A stretch of DNA of 64,000 nucleotides, from positions 248,001 to 312,000 of the forward strand of contig NZ_JACOPE010000001.1 of the NCBI RefSeq assembly GCF_014287355.1, read 5' to 3'. Under the pieces are notes generated by a model that had not been told where the DNA came from, searched no databases, and worked only from the letters and a program-made list of their open reading frames with translations. Below are positions 35,156 through 45,637 of this stretch, piece by piece (position 1 is the stretch's first letter; each line of letters starts with the position of its first letter). The position numbers were made by a program, and so were the translations under genes. This DNA is from Ruminococcus hominis. Its GTDB lineage: Bacteria > Bacillota > Clostridia > Lachnospirales > Lachnospiraceae.

Positions 35156-38100
35156 GTGGACAAGTATGAGTATAAGCTGAAGACAGAACAAATGCTTGAA
35201 CTGATGGAAGATGGTGCATACAGCAGAGCAGCAGAACTTGCAGATAGTATTGACTGGCGAAGAGTTCGTAATACTACAATGCTGATGAATGTAAGTGACA
35301 TATATGAAAAAAGCAGAGATTATCATAAGAGTTTCGAAGTCTTGAAAATTGCTTATCATAGGGCAGAAGGAAGTAGAAAGATCGTATATCGCCTGTGTAC
35401 ACTTGCATTAAAAACAAGAAATGTAGATGAGGCAATAGATTATTATGATGAGTTCCTTCATATTGCACCGAAGGATCCAAATCAGTATATTTTAAAATAC
35501 CAGATTTTAAAAGTACAGAGAGCTCCGATCGAGCAACAGATTGATGCACTCGAATCATTTAAAAAGGCAGAGTATGTGGAAGAGTGGGCATATGAGCTTG
35601 CTAAATTATACGAACGGGCAGGCAAGATTACGGAGTGTCTGGAAGAGTGTGATGATCTGATTTTATGGTTCAGCGAAGGAAAATATGTATATCAGGCGAT
35701 GGAACTGAAGATGCGTTATAAACCGCTGACACCATCACAGCAGGAAAAGTATAATAGAAGATATGAAAAGCCGGGAACTACTACAGAAGAATTGCCTGAT
35801 TTAAATAATGTAGATGAGAATGGCGTTAAGGTGGCAGTGAAACCTGTTACTTCAACACAAGAGCAGACTGAGGAAGATGCAGCTAAGACAGCGGAAAAAG
35901 CAGAATCAGATAAATCAGCAGAGAGTGAGTCAGATATTAAAATTCCGGTAGTTGAAGAAACTTTAGCGAACAAATTTGTAGATGAGGATGTTGTAAAAGC
36001 AGAGGTTCGTGCAAAAGCAAAAGCAGAGATTTTAGGAGAAGCAGATTCTTTTGAGCCTACTTCAATTGATTCATTAACAGAGTCGATAAGAAAAGCAGCA
36101 GAGACAGAAACTGTGGAGCAAGAGAAGTTAGAGGAAAAAGAAGAACAAGAGTCGGAAGAAATTGCAGAAAAAACAGAATCTTCCGAAGACGTGAAGGAAC
36201 AGGTGCTTGATCCAAAAGCAGATTCCGTTGAAGTAAAAACAGAATCAGAAGTCGAGGAGAAACAACTGGAGAAGAAAAAAATCGGTAATACAATGCGTTT
36301 AGATGAGGCATTGAAGGCTTTATTACACATTGGTGGTTCAGATAGCGGTTCTAGAGAAAGTTCAGACGAAGAAGCTGAGAAAAAAGATGATGATTTGTCA
36401 GATTTGAATGATGCAATTGAAGATATTGAAGATGTTGTAGATTTAAGTCTGGTGCAGAGGGTAGAACAGAAGCGAGCACAGAAAAAAGCGCTGGAAGCAG
36501 TGAAAGATGTCAAGGTTGATTCAGATTTGGAAGAACTTAGTATGAAAAAACTAAAATCTAAACCTGAAACGACAGTAAATCTGGATGATACATTGCCAAT
36601 GAATCTGGAGGATACAGTAGAAATGTCGCCGGAAGAGATAATAGCTATGTATGGTGGAACCAAGGAAGTTATCGAGGAAGAACCAGAAGCCGAGGAGATT
36701 ATCGAACCGGAAGAGGAAGAAATTATCGAGGAAGAGCCGGAAGCCGAGGAGATTATTGAACCGGAAGAGGAAGAAATTATCGAAGAAGAGCCGGAAGCCG
36801 AGGAGATCATCGAACCGGAAGAGGAAGAGCCGGAAGTCGAAGAGATTATCAAACCGGAAGAGGAAGAAATTATCGAAGAAGAGCCGGAAGCCGAGGAGAT
36901 TATTGAACCGGAAGAGGAAAAAATTATCGAAGAAGAGCCGGAATCCGAGGCAGTTATTGAACCAGAATATGCTGAAGAAGAAATGATAGATGAGGATGAA
37001 ATTTTCGAAGTAGAACAGGTTCTTGAGGCAAAATATATTGAGCCGGAAGATGAGGAAGAAGATCAGCTGGATAATCAAGTGACAGCAAGAATGAGCCTTG
37101 AAGAATTGTTTGCTGCATGGGATGAAGAGGATGCCTTGGCAGAAGCGGAAGAATTTGAAGAACCGGAAGCTGAAGAAGTCATCGAGGAAGAGCCAGAAGC
37201 CGAGGAGATTATTGAACCGGAAGCTGAAGAAGTCATCGAGGAAGAGCCAGAAGCCGAGGAGATTATTGAACCGGAAGCTGAAGAAGTCATCGAGGAAGAG
37301 CCAGAAGCCGAGGAGATTATCGAACCGGAAGAGGAAGAAATCATCAAAGAAGAACCAGAAGATGAAGAAACAGAGGAAATATCAGAAGAAGATATTTTGA
37401 ATTTAGATTCGGCAGAAGAATGGTCAGATGATGAGCTGACAGATGCGTTTGAAGAAAATTCAGATAATAAAGCGGAATCGGTAGAAAAAATAGATGAAGC
37501 ATTGAATGAAGCTGAGTCTGTGAAGGATATCAAGCAGGCAGAGCCTGAGAAAGAGGAAACAATGAGCGTAGAAAGAAAGACAGGAGAGCCAATCTTACCA
37601 CCAGACATACAACGTCTGATAGACGAGATTGAAGGTGTAATTCCAAGAGAAGATGAAGAACCAATGTCAGAAAGCAGCACATCTGCTTCCAAAATGCAGG
37701 AGCGTATGCCAGAAGATAACATGGAACAGGAAATGGACATGTTAAGGGTAGATGACTCAGATGAATATGAAGATGAGTATGAAGATGAATATGCAGATGA
37801 ATTTCCGGTAGAGGAAGAAGAAAGTTTGGAAGCTGTTCAACCACAGGGAGGTTATACTCAGGAATTTGAAAGAATTATGGATGATCGTTTTGCGTCGTTT
37901 GAAGCAGAAGAAGATTATTCAGATGAGCTTGGAGATCTTTATCCGGATATGGAAGATGATATTTCGGACGAGGTTGATGCAATTGCTCTGGAAGAAGAGG
38001 CTTTTGAACAAGAAACAGAAATTGATTCGCCAGAGTATGAGGACGATGAGTATCCGGAAGAAGAATACGAAGACGAGTATGAGGACGATGAGTATCCGGA

Positions 38101-39481
38101 AGAAGAATACGAAGACGAGTACGAGGACGACGAGTATCCGGAAGAAGAATACGAAGACGAATACGACGAGTATCCGGAAGAGGAATACGAAGACGAGTAC
38201 GAGGATGACGAGTATCCGGAAGAGGAATACGAAGACGAGTACGAGGATGACGAGTATCCGGAAGAGGAATACGAAGACGAGTACGAGGATGACGAGTATC
38301 CGGAAGAAGAATACGAAGACGAGTACGAGGATGACGAGTATCCGGAAGAGGAATACGAAGACGAGTACGAGGACGACGAGTATCCAGAAGATGAATACGA
38401 AGACGAATATGAATACGAGGATGATGAAGAATATGGTGCAGCTGATGCAGCAGCACAATTCGAAGCAGAATTCCGTCCGCAGTCATCAAATGATGAATAT
38501 GACGATCGCTTGATGGATGATGAAGATGATGATGCTGGTGTTAATTTCCTTTCTAAGACAGCACCGCTTAGTAGAAAAGAAACAGCAAAATTAATTGCTA
38601 CAGGCAAGACAGCACCGCTTCCATTGGATGAGATTTCTAATGCATTATCTATTTCTGATACAGGATTCCTTGTTCATAACAGACATGAGTTACTTTCAGA
38701 ATCAGGAAAGAAAAAAACAGAATTAACAGCAGATCAGAAGAGATTATTCTCTTACTTCGTTCCTGTTCGAGGAATGAGTGAGCAGTTAGTAGATGTTTTG
38801 GAACAGGATAAAAATTGTACAAATAGACGTGGAACATCAAGAACAGGAAACTTGTTGATTATTGGTAACAAGGGAAATGGTAAAACTGTTCTGGCAGTAG
38901 ATGTTGTAAAGGCAATTCAGAGACAGAGAAATATTCATCAGGGTAAGGTTGCTATTGTAACCGGAGAATCGTTGAATAAGAAGAAAATAGGAGAGATTTT
39001 CCGTAAGTTATATGGCGGGGCCCTCATTATTGAAAAAGCAGGTAAGCTTAATGAAAGAACAGTTGCAAAATTAAATAAAGTTATGGAACAGGATACAGGA
39101 GAACTTCTTATCGTATTAGAAGATCAAAGAAAACCACTGGACAGATTGTTATCTTCTAACCGTGAGTTCCGAAAGAAATTTACAAGCCGCCTGGAGGTTC
39201 CGATTTTTATTAATGATGAGTTGGTAACATTTGGTCAGACTTATGCACAGGAAAATGGTTACCGTATTGATGAGATGGGATTGCTTGCTTTATATAGTCG
39301 TATTGATGCATTACAAAGAGAAGATCATTTTGTAACAGTTGCTGAAGTAAAAGAAATTATGGATGAGGCAATGGAGCATTCAAAGAAGGCATCTGCAAGA
39401 AAGCTTGTAAAACGTGTATTTGGAAAAGGTACAGATGAAGCAGATCGAATTCTGCTGACAGAAAAAGATTTCCATATTTAA
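35156..39481 (+). CDS. Acidic repeat protein with N-terminal TPR-like and C-terminal ATPase-like domains
   Basis: The 1441-residue product has three parts. Residues about 1-210 are helical with TPR-like pairs (TRNVDEAIDYYDEFLHIAPK). Residues about 220-1150 are strongly acidic and repetitive: 18-residue units such as IIEEEPEAEEIIEPEEEE near 500-600 and 660-735, and nine 12- to 14-residue DEYPEEEYEDEYED-type units near 958-1090. Residues about 1160-1441 form an AAA-like ATPase with Walker A GNKGNGKT at 1237-1244 and a Walker-B-like ELLIVLED. The start is GTG 35156, six bases after GAGGTG. No membrane segment is visible. I do not know its function; the acidic region may bind basic partners or cations. 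Confidence 0.7.
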   Translation: MDKYEYKLKTEQMLELMEDGAYSRAAELADSIDWRRVRNTTMLMNVSDIYEKSRDYHKSFEVLKIAYHRAEGSRKIVYRLCTLALKTRNVDEAIDYYDEFLHIAPKDPNQYILKYQILKVQRAPIEQQIDALESFKKAEYVEEWAYELAKLYERAGKITECLEECDDLILWFSEGKYVYQAMELKMRYKPLTPSQQEKYNRRYEKPGTTTEELPDLNNVDENGVKVAVKPVTSTQEQTEEDAAKTAEKAESDKSAESESDIKIPVVEETLANKFVDEDVVKAEVRAKAKAEILGEADSFEPTSIDSLTESIRKAAETETVEQEKLEEKEEQESEEIAEKTESSEDVKEQVLDPKADSVEVKTESEVEEKQLEKKKIGNTMRLDEALKALLHIGGSDSGSRESSDEEAEKKDDDLSDLNDAIEDIEDVVDLSLVQRVEQKRAQKKALEAVKDVKVDSDLEELSMKKLKSKPETTVNLDDTLPMNLEDTVEMSPEEIIAMYGGTKEVIEEEPEAEEIIEPEEEEIIEEEPEAEEIIEPEEEEIIEEEPEAEEIIEPEEEEPEVEEIIKPEEEEIIEEEPEAEEIIEPEEEKIIEEEPESEAVIEPEYAEEEMIDEDEIFEVEQVLEAKYIEPEDEEEDQLDNQVTARMSLEELFAAWDEEDALAEAEEFEEPEAEEVIEEEPEAEEIIEPEAEEVIEEEPEAEEIIEPEAEEVIEEEPEAEEIIEPEEEEIIKEEPEDEETEEISEEDILNLDSAEEWSDDELTDAFEENSDNKAESVEKIDEALNEAESVKDIKQAEPEKEETMSVERKTGEPILPPDIQRLIDEIEGVIPREDEEPMSESSTSASKMQERMPEDNMEQEMDMLRVDDSDEYEDEYEDEYADEFPVEEEESLEAVQPQGGYTQEFERIMDDRFASFEAEEDYSDELGDLYPDMEDDISDEVDAIALEEEAFEQETEIDSPEYEDDEYPEEEYEDEYEDDEYPEEEYEDEYEDDEYPEEEYEDEYDEYPEEEYEDEYEDDEYPEEEYEDEYEDDEYPEEEYEDEYEDDEYPEEEYEDEYEDDEYPEEEYEDEYEDDEYPEDEYEDEYEYEDDEEYGAADAAAQFEAEFRPQSSNDEYDDRLMDDEDDDAGVNFLSKTAPLSRKETAKLIATGKTAPLPLDEISNALSISDTGFLVHNRHELLSESGKKKTELTADQKRLFSYFVPVRGMSEQLVDVLEQDKNCTNRRGTSRTGNLLIIGNKGNGKTVLAVDVVKAIQRQRNIHQGKVAIVTGESLNKKKIGEIFRKLYGGALIIEKAGKLNERTVAKLNKVMEQDTGELLIVLEDQRKPLDRLLSSNREFRKKFTSRLEVPIFINDELVTFGQTYAQENGYRIDEMGLLALYSRIDALQREDHFVTVAEVKEIMDEAMEHSKKASARKLVKRVFGKGTDEADRILLTEKDFHI
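36661..36960 (+). repeat. 54-bp-type coding tandem repeats (EPEEEEIIEEEPEAEE)
   Basis: Five to six in-frame copies of an approximately 54-bp unit encode alternating acidic and Ile-Ile segments. Third-position differences (GAG/GAA, ATC/ATT) are few, which indicates recent unit duplication. A second block of the same type lies at 37150-37340. Confidence 0.75.
37150..37340 (+). repeat. Second block of 54-bp coding repeats
   Basis: Three and a half nearly identical 54-bp units encode PEAEEVIEEEPEAEEIIE. Copies are almost identical at the DNA level, so the block is likely unstable in length. Confidence 0.75.
38029..38420 (+). repeat. 42-bp coding tandem repeats (DEYPEEEYEDEYED)
   Basis: Nine units, mostly 42 bp and one of 36 bp, encode a Tyr/Glu/Asp ladder. 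Neighbouring units differ by a few silent changes. The period is a multiple of three throughout, so length changes keep the frame and the ATPase domain intact. Confidence 0.8.
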
Positions 39482-39493
39482 TATAAGAGCAAT

Positions 39494-39550
39494 AAAAAAG
39501 AGATTGTTTTATCACTGAAAAAAGTGATGAGACAACCTCTTTTTTTCTTT
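39494..39550 (+). terminator. Terminator of the acidic repeat ATPase gene
   Basis: A long interrupted stem (AAAAAAGAG-TTGT-ATCAC on the left, GTGAT-ACAA-CTCTTTTTT on the right) with a loop of about 8 bases is followed by a T run. Between it and glgB there is an AT-rich 200-base gap with a TATAAT at 39714-39719 but no clear -35. Confidence 0.8.
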
Positions 39551-39754
39551 TATCAGAGAAATTTTTCGTTTTATCTGACATTGTCTTTTAGTTATAAAAT
39601 CAAGTATCTTTATAGTAAAAACAATTAAAGAAAAATGTTAAAAATTTTAGAAAAAACACGCTAAAACTCTCGATTCGACACGCTTTTCTCTTTTATTTTT
39701 CTATCATATCAAGTATAATAAGATTATATAAAATACGAGTTGCGAGGTGGCTTT

Positions 39755-41737
39755 ATGGCAAACAATATGACAGAGGAAAAGACAGTTCAGCCATACGAAA
39801 TTGGGGAGTTGGACCAATATTTGTTTGGAAATGGAACACACTATGAATTATATAAAAAGATGGGTGCACATCTGGTTACAGTAGATGGAGTCAAGGGTGT
39901 GTACTTTGCAGTGTGGGCACCACATGCAAAGAGCGTGTCTGTAATTGGAGAATTTAATGAGTGGGATTTAAATGCTGACATGATGCAGCGTCATGATCCA
40001 ATGGGAATTTATACAAAATTTGTACCGGGTGCAAAAGAAGGACAGTTGTACAAATTCTGTATTGAGACACAGAACGGGGCAAAAATTGATAAGGCAGATC
40101 CATTTGCAAATTATGCAGAACTCAGACCAGGGAATGCATCTAGGATCACCGATATTTCGAATTTGAATTGGAGTGATTCTTCATGGATGAAGAAACGAGA
40201 AAAGTGGGATGAGAAAACGAACCCAATGTCTATTTATGAAGTGCATATGGGTTCTTGGATGAGACATCCGGGAAGAGAAGATGAAGGATTCTATACATAT
40301 CGTGAATTTGCAGAGAGAATCACGGAATATGTAAAGGATATGGGATATACACACGTGGAGCTGATGGGAATTTCGGAGTATCCATATGATGGCTCCTGGG
40401 GTTATCAGGTGACAGGATATTATGCACCGACTTCTCGTTATGGAACGCCGGAAGATTTTGCTTATATGATTGATTATCTGCATAAGAATGATATTGGTGT
40501 TATTCTTGACTGGGTACCGGCACATTTTCCAAAAGATGCACATGGACTGGTTGAGTTTGACGGACAGCCATTGTTTGAATACGCAGACCCAAGAAAGGGA
40601 GAACATCCTGATTGGGGAACAAAGATTTTTGATTATGAAAAACCAGAAGTACAGAACTTTTTGATTGGAAGTGCATTATTCTGGATTGAACATTTCCATG
40701 TAGATGGATTACGTGTAGATGCAGTAGCATCTATGTTGTATTTAGATTATGGAAAAGAAGCCGGACAGTGGATACCGAATAAATTCGGCGGCAATGAGAA
40801 TCTGGAAGCAATTCAGTTCTTTAAACATCTGAATTCAGTGGTACTTGGCAGAAATCATGGCAGTGTAATGATTGCAGAAGAGTCTACTGCATGGCCGAAG
40901 GTGACAGGAGATCCGGAGAAGGATAGCCTTGGATTTAGCTTAAAATGGAATATGGGCTGGATGCATGATTTTACAGAATATATGAAACTGGATCCGCTGT
41001 TCCGTAAAAATGCACATTATATGATGACATTCTCAATGGAGTATGCTTATAGTGAAGACTATATTCTTGTATTGTCTCATGATGAAGTTGTTCATTTGAA
41101 ATGCTCTATGTTGAATAAGATGCCGGGAGAAGGATTGGACAAGTTCCGTAACCTGAAAGTGGCATATGCATTTATGGCAGGGCATCCTGGTAAGAAGCTA
41201 TTGTTTATGGGACAGGAATTTGCACAGCTTCGTGAGTGGAGTGAGGAACGTGAATTAGACTGGTATCTGCTGGCGGAAGAACCACATCAGCATATTCAGA
41301 ACTGGGTACAGGATTTACTTCATTTGTATAGAGACCAGAAAGCATTGTATGAATTAGATACGCAGCCAAGTGGCTTCCAGTGGATTAATAAAGATGATGT
41401 ATTCAGAAGTATTTTCAGTTTTGTAAGATATTCAAAGGATAGAAAGAAGAGTTTATTGTTCATATGTAACTTTACTCCGGTAGAACGTCCGGATTATCGT
41501 GTCGGAGTACCAAGAGGATGTCAGTATAAATTAATCTTGGATAGTGAAGATCAGAGATATGGTGGACAGGACAGAAAAATAGGTTCTGTAGTCCGCGCAA
41601 CGAAACAGGAATGTGATGGACAGGATTATTCATTCGCATACCCATTAGCCGGATATGGAGTGGCGGTGTTTGAGTTTGACGGAAACATAAGAACAACGAA
41701 AAAGACTCATGGAAAGCCAAGAAAGAAAAGAAAATAG
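39755..41737 (+). CDS. glgB: 1,4-alpha-glucan branching enzyme
   Basis: The 660-residue enzyme has an N-terminal CBM48 domain (YFAVWAPHAKSVSVIGEFNEW), a GH13 barrel and a C-terminal all-beta domain. Visible motifs are DWVPAHFPKD, nucleophile Asp in GLRVDAVASMLYLDY, acid/base Glu in MIAEEST and the third acid in LSHDEVVH. It makes the alpha-1,6 branches of glycogen. ATG 39755 follows GAGGTGG; an in-frame TTG at 39740 is rejected. No other glg genes lie in the window, so it is not in a glg operon here. Confidence 0.95.
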   Translation: MANNMTEEKTVQPYEIGELDQYLFGNGTHYELYKKMGAHLVTVDGVKGVYFAVWAPHAKSVSVIGEFNEWDLNADMMQRHDPMGIYTKFVPGAKEGQLYKFCIETQNGAKIDKADPFANYAELRPGNASRITDISNLNWSDSSWMKKREKWDEKTNPMSIYEVHMGSWMRHPGREDEGFYTYREFAERITEYVKDMGYTHVELMGISEYPYDGSWGYQVTGYYAPTSRYGTPEDFAYMIDYLHKNDIGVILDWVPAHFPKDAHGLVEFDGQPLFEYADPRKGEHPDWGTKIFDYEKPEVQNFLIGSALFWIEHFHVDGLRVDAVASMLYLDYGKEAGQWIPNKFGGNENLEAIQFFKHLNSVVLGRNHGSVMIAEESTAWPKVTGDPEKDSLGFSLKWNMGWMHDFTEYMKLDPLFRKNAHYMMTFSMEYAYSEDYILVLSHDEVVHLKCSMLNKMPGEGLDKFRNLKVAYAFMAGHPGKKLLFMGQEFAQLREWSEERELDWYLLAEEPHQHIQNWVQDLLHLYRDQKALYELDTQPSGFQWINKDDVFRSIFSFVRYSKDRKKSLLFICNFTPVERPDYRVGVPRGCQYKLILDSEDQRYGGQDRKIGSVVRATKQECDGQDYSFAYPLAGYGVAVFEFDGNIRTTKKTHGKPRKKRK

Positions 41738-41761
41738 CAGATGATTTGAAAAACCAATAAG

Positions 41762-41805
41762 AAAAAAGGGTGGAGCAAATGCTCTAACCCTTCTTTTCTT
41801 TCATA
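41762..41805. terminator. Bidirectional terminator between glgB and the V-ATPase operon
   Basis: GGGTGGAGC and GCTCTAACCC form a hairpin with an AAAT loop. A-rich sequence lies on the left and T-rich on the right, so it works on both strands. On the minus strand it ends in a clean U-run (CCCTTTTTTC) just after the subunit D stop codon, which lies inside the stem. Confidence 0.7.
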
Positions 41806-42407
41806 CGTTTGATAACTTTTAGCCGAGTAAATTCTTCACGTTCTTTTTCTTCCAATGCATTACTGATCGTATAAACAAGATTTGTATACATTGGAATTGT
41901 AATATTCTGAAGTGCGTTTGCACGCTTTTGAGTTTTCTTTATATTCGTTGCAAGACGATAAGCTGCATTTTCGACCATGGATAATTTAACGGTCAAATCT
42001 TTTACCTTCTGAAATGCCTTTGTGGCAAGGTCTATGGACTCCCTGGTTGTGCTAAATGAATAGGTTGGCATAACATTGGCGGGAGTATATTTTACATGGG
42101 GAATCTCCGTTCCCATAATACTTCGGGTCTGTATTACGATAGAATTCTCAATCGGAACTGTATATGCAAGCTGGGAAACCTGGTTAATTCCATGTTCGAT
42201 GTTTGCACGCTGCAGACATTGGTATGCATAGGTAAAGGTCGAATCAATCTCGTCCTGAATATCGCGGGCTTCGTCGATAAGATCCATCAGCTCCCGGATC
42301 AGGATGTTTCGTTTTTTGTCCATCAGATCGTAGCCTTGCTGTGCCAATGCCAAAGAATTCTTGGCAAGCATCAGATTTCCTTTTGTGGGAAATGTACGAG
42401 GATCCAT
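41784..42407 (-). CDS. atpD: V-type ATP synthase subunit D
   Basis: The 207-residue protein is the central-stalk subunit D, a long antiparallel coiled coil (RTFPTKGNLMLAKNSLALAQ at the start, LEEKEREEFTRLKVIKRMKE at the end). It transmits rotation between the A3B3 head and the membrane ring. It is the last gene of the operon. AAAGGAGGG precedes its ATG. Confidence 0.93.
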   Translation of the reverse strand: MDPRTFPTKGNLMLAKNSLALAQQGYDLMDKKRNILIRELMDLIDEARDIQDEIDSTFTYAYQCLQRANIEHGINQVSQLAYTVPIENSIVIQTRSIMGTEIPHVKYTPANVMPTYSFSTTRESIDLATKAFQKVKDLTVKLSMVENAAYRLATNIKKTQKRANALQNITIPMYTNLVYTISNALEEKEREEFTRLKVIKRMKEKKG

Positions 42408-42463
42408 GAAATCCCTCCTTTCATCTGAAAAATTGATAGTGCATTGATGTTAAAGATGAAAAG

Positions 42464-43855
42464 TTATTCTTCCTCAGTCTGCATAGGATGATAGTATTTA
42501 TCCAGAATTTTAGTATCTACACGGTCTAATTCTTCTTTTGGTAATCTGCCAAGCAGTTCCCAACCGAGGTCTAAGGTTTCTTCTATTGTACGGTTTTCAT
42601 TTACGCCTTGTCCGATGTAACGGGTTTCAAATTCTTTACCAAATTCCAAATATTTTTTGTCGATTGGAGAAAGCTCATCCTCGCCGATAACAGAGGCTAG
42701 GTTACGGGCATCTCCAACTTTTGCATAAGCAGAGAAGAGCTGATTGGCGAGATCTTGATGATCTTCTCTTGTATATCCTTTACCGATACCATCTTTCATC
42801 AGACGTGACAGAGATGGAAGAATATTGATCGGTGGATAAATGGACTGTCCATGCAATTGTCGCTCTAATACGATCTGCCCTTCGGTGATATATCCGGTCA
42901 GGTCAGGGATTGGATGTGTGATATCATCATTTGGCATTGTGAGGATCGGGAGCTGGGTAACAGAACCATTCACACCTTTTACGATGCCGGCACGTTCATA
43001 AATAGTTGCCAGTTCACTGTACAAATATCCTGGGAATCCTTTACGGCTTGGGATTTCTCCTTTTGATGATGAAACCTCTCGCATTGCTTCTGCGAAAGAA
43101 GTCATGTCGGTAAGGATAACGAGGATATGCATATTTTGCTCAAATGCAAGATATTCGGCAACGGTCAATGCAACCTTCGGTGTGATCAGACGCTCCACTA
43201 CCGGATCGTTTGCCATATTCAAAAACATGGCTACGTGGTCGGCAACTCCGCTGTCTTCAAAAGTGCGGCGGAAGAAATCAGCAACATCATGCTTAACACC
43301 CATTGCGGCAAATACAATCGCAAACTGTTCGTCGGAATTTTCTCCCAGAGAAGCCTGTTTTACAATTTGTGCGGCAAGCTGGTCGTGTGGAAGTCCATTT
43401 CCTGAGAAAATCGGAAGCTTTTGTCCACGAATCAAAGTGGTTAATCCATCAATCGCAGAAATACCGGTACGGATATAGTTACGTGGATATTCACGTTCTA
43501 CCGGATTTAAAGGAAGTCCGTTGACATCTCGTTTTAATGAAGAATGGATTGGACCGAGGTCATCGATTGGCTGTCCGATACCATTGAAGGTGCGGCCAAG
43601 CATATCCGGGGATAATGCAATCTCCATCGGATGACCGGTCAGTTTGGTATGTGTATTTTTTAAAGACATATTTTCGGAACCTTCAAAAACCTGAATGACG
43701 GCTTTGTCTTCATAAAGTTCAATAATACGTCCGATTTTACGTTCTGTTCCATCTACGACAAATTCTACGATTTCATCATAAAAAGCGTCCTGTATGCCCT
43801 CCAGTGCAACAAGAGGACCATTGATACTGCTTAAGCCTAAATATTCAATTGACAT
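42464..43855 (-). CDS. atpB: V-type ATP synthase subunit B
   Basis: The 463-residue non-catalytic nucleotide-binding subunit has the family opening [36 protein letters not shown] in place of a Walker A, and [17 protein letters not shown]. It alternates with subunit A in the head. AAGGAGG lies upstream, 15 bases after the subunit A stop. Confidence 0.96.
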   Translation of the reverse strand: MSIEYLGLSSINGPLVALEGIQDAFYDEIVEFVVDGTERKIGRIIELYEDKAVIQVFEGSENMSLKNTHTKLTGHPMEIALSPDMLGRTFNGIGQPIDDLGPIHSSLKRDVNGLPLNPVEREYPRNYIRTGISAIDGLTTLIRGQKLPIFSGNGLPHDQLAAQIVKQASLGENSDEQFAIVFAAMGVKHDVADFFRRTFEDSGVADHVAMFLNMANDPVVERLITPKVALTVAEYLAFEQNMHILVILTDMTSFAEAMREVSSSKGEIPSRKGFPGYLYSELATIYERAGIVKGVNGSVTQLPILTMPNDDITHPIPDLTGYITEGQIVLERQLHGQSIYPPINILPSLSRLMKDGIGKGYTREDHQDLANQLFSAYAKVGDARNLASVIGEDELSPIDKKYLEFGKEFETRYIGQGVNENRTIEETLDLGWELLGRLPKEELDRVDTKILDKYYHPMQTEEE

Positions 43856-43870
43856 AGTATAGTTTCCTCC

Positions 43871-45637
43871 TTATGCATTCTTTTCCAGTACATGTTGATA
43901 GAACGCGTCAATATCACGATGATACTGTTTAAACATTTCAAGCCGGTCATTCGGCACATCATATTTGATGGCGATAACGCGGTCAAATATATTTTCTGAT
44001 TTGAGAACAGACATTGGATGCCCCATAGTTACAAGAGCTCTTGCCTGTTTGTAAAGATACAAAATCGTATCCATCATAAGAAACTGTTTTTCCAGTGAAA
44101 CGCAGGTATCATCTTTGTGGAATGCATTTTGCTGCAGGAATCCAAGACGGATAACACGTGCGATTTCAAGAATCAGCTTCTGGTCATCAGGAAGTACATC
44201 ACTACCAATCAGCTTGACAATCTCCAAAAGACTGCTCTCTGAATTTAAAAGTGCCATCAGGCGGTTGCGGTAGTCCACAAATTTAGGAGAAACATGATCC
44301 TGATACCAAGGTGATAAATCTCCCAGATATTCGCTGTAGCTTGTCAGCCAGTGGATTGCCGGGAAATGTCTCGCATAAGCAAGACTTTTATCCAGTCCCC
44401 AGAAGCAGCGGACAAATCGTTTGGTATTCTGCGTTACCGGTTCAGAGAAATCACCACCCTGAGGTGATACTGCACCAATGATAGTAACAGAACCATCCGT
44501 TCCATTTAAGTTATGCATCATACCGGCACGCTCGTAAAAAGCTGACAGACGGGATGCAAGATAAGCGGGGAAACCTTCCTCGGCAGGCATTTCCTCCAGA
44601 CGTCCGGAAAGTTCTCTAAGCGCTTCAGCCCAACGAGATGTAGAGTCAGCCATAATCGCTACATCATATCCCATATCGCGATAATATTCAGCCAGTGTCA
44701 ATCCCGTGTAAATAGAAGCTTCACGTGCGGCTACAGGCATGTTGGAAGTGTTGGCAATCAGTGTGGTACGGTCCATCAAAGGGTTACCGCTTCGAGGATC
44801 TACCAACTGGCTGAATTCTTCCAGAACCTGCGTCATTTCGTTGCCTCGTTCGCCACAACCGATATAGATGATGATGTCGGCATTAGACCATTTGGCAATC
44901 TGATGCTGAGTCATTGTTTTACCGGTACCAAATCCACCAGGGACAGCAGCAGTTCCGCCTTTTGCAATTGGGAACATCGTATCAATGATTCTCTGTCCTG
45001 TAATCAGCGGAGTAGAAGCCGGAAAACGATGATGAGTTGGTCTTGCAACTCGGATAGGCCAGCGTTGTGTCATAGTAAGTTCTTTTGTAGTGCCGTCATT
45101 TAATTGCAGAGTAATAAGAGTTTCATCAATTGTGTAAGCTCCGTCGGGAACAACATGGACAACGGTTCCTTCCACTTCCGGTGGAACCATGCATTTATGA
45201 ACGATGGCACGAGTCTCCGGAACCTCTGCGATAATATCTCCGCCACGAAGAAAATCTCCTTCTTTTACGGTGATGTGTGCTTCCCATTTCTTTTCACGGT
45301 CCAGAGAATCAACAGTGACACCGCGAGTGATAAAAGCTCCGCCGCTCTTGGCGATTTCTTCAAGAGGACGTTCGATACCATCAAAAATATTATTTAAGAT
45401 TCCAGGGGCAAGAGTGACTGATACGGCACTTCCGCTGGCAACGACTTCCTCGCCGGGACGTAGACCGCTGGTCTCTTCATACACCTGGACAGTTGTCATA
45501 TCTTTTGTCAGGGCAATTACTTCTCCGACAAGTTTTTCCTTTCCTACATAAACCATCTCGGACATGCGAAATCCTGTATTTCCCTTCAGATAAATGACGG
45601 GACCATTGATTCCGTAGATTGTAGCAGTATTAAGCAA
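43871..45637 (-). CDS. atpA: V-type ATP synthase subunit A (catalytic), TTG start
   Basis: The 588-residue catalytic subunit has Walker A GGFGTGKT at 234-241, the long non-homologous insert typical of A subunits ([20 protein letters not shown]) and [27 protein letters not shown]. An ATG-started frame opens at 45676, but AGGAGGTG is placed eight bases before a TTG at 45637, which gives the normal N-terminus [18 protein letters not shown]. This start overlaps the end of the subunit E gene by eight bases, so translation is coupled. Confidence 0.93.
   Translation of the reverse strand: MLNTATIYGINGPVIYLKGNTGFRMSEMVYVGKEKLVGEVIALTKDMTTVQVYEETSGLRPGEEVVASGSAVSVTLAPGILNNIFDGIERPLEEIAKSGGAFITRGVTVDSLDREKKWEAHITVKEGDFLRGGDIIAEVPETRAIVHKCMVPPEVEGTVVHVVPDGAYTIDETLITLQLNDGTTKELTMTQRWPIRVARPTHHRFPASTPLITGQRIIDTMFPIAKGGTAAVPGGFGTGKTMTQHQIAKWSNADIIIYIGCGERGNEMTQVLEEFSQLVDPRSGNPLMDRTTLIANTSNMPVAAREASIYTGLTLAEYYRDMGYDVAIMADSTSRWAEALRELSGRLEEMPAEEGFPAYLASRLSAFYERAGMMHNLNGTDGSVTIIGAVSPQGGDFSEPVTQNTKRFVRCFWGLDKSLAYARHFPAIHWLTSYSEYLGDLSPWYQDHVSPKFVDYRNRLMALLNSESSLLEIVKLIGSDVLPDDQKLILEIARVIRLGFLQQNAFHKDDTCVSLEKQFLMMDTILYLYKQARALVTMGHPMSVLKSENIFDRVIAIKYDVPNDRLEMFKQYHRDIDAFYQHVLEKNA

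Noticed and set aside
35716..36852. Long antisense open frame rich in Ser (378 codons) opposite the acidic gene
   Set aside because: Its Ser/Ile pattern is the mirror of GAA/GAG/ATT-rich coding repeats; it lacks a ribosome binding site and promoter. The same applies to frames at 37075-37740, 37875-38607 and the plus-strand Lys/Arg-rich frames inside the gene.
38029..38420. Regular 42-bp direct repeats suggesting a CRISPR-like or satellite array
   Set aside because: Units are contiguous without unique spacers and lie in frame inside a long ORF, so they are coding repeats.
43104..43478. Several plus-strand frames within the V-type ATP synthase genes
   Set aside because: They are shadows of strongly conserved minus-strand genes and have no start signals.
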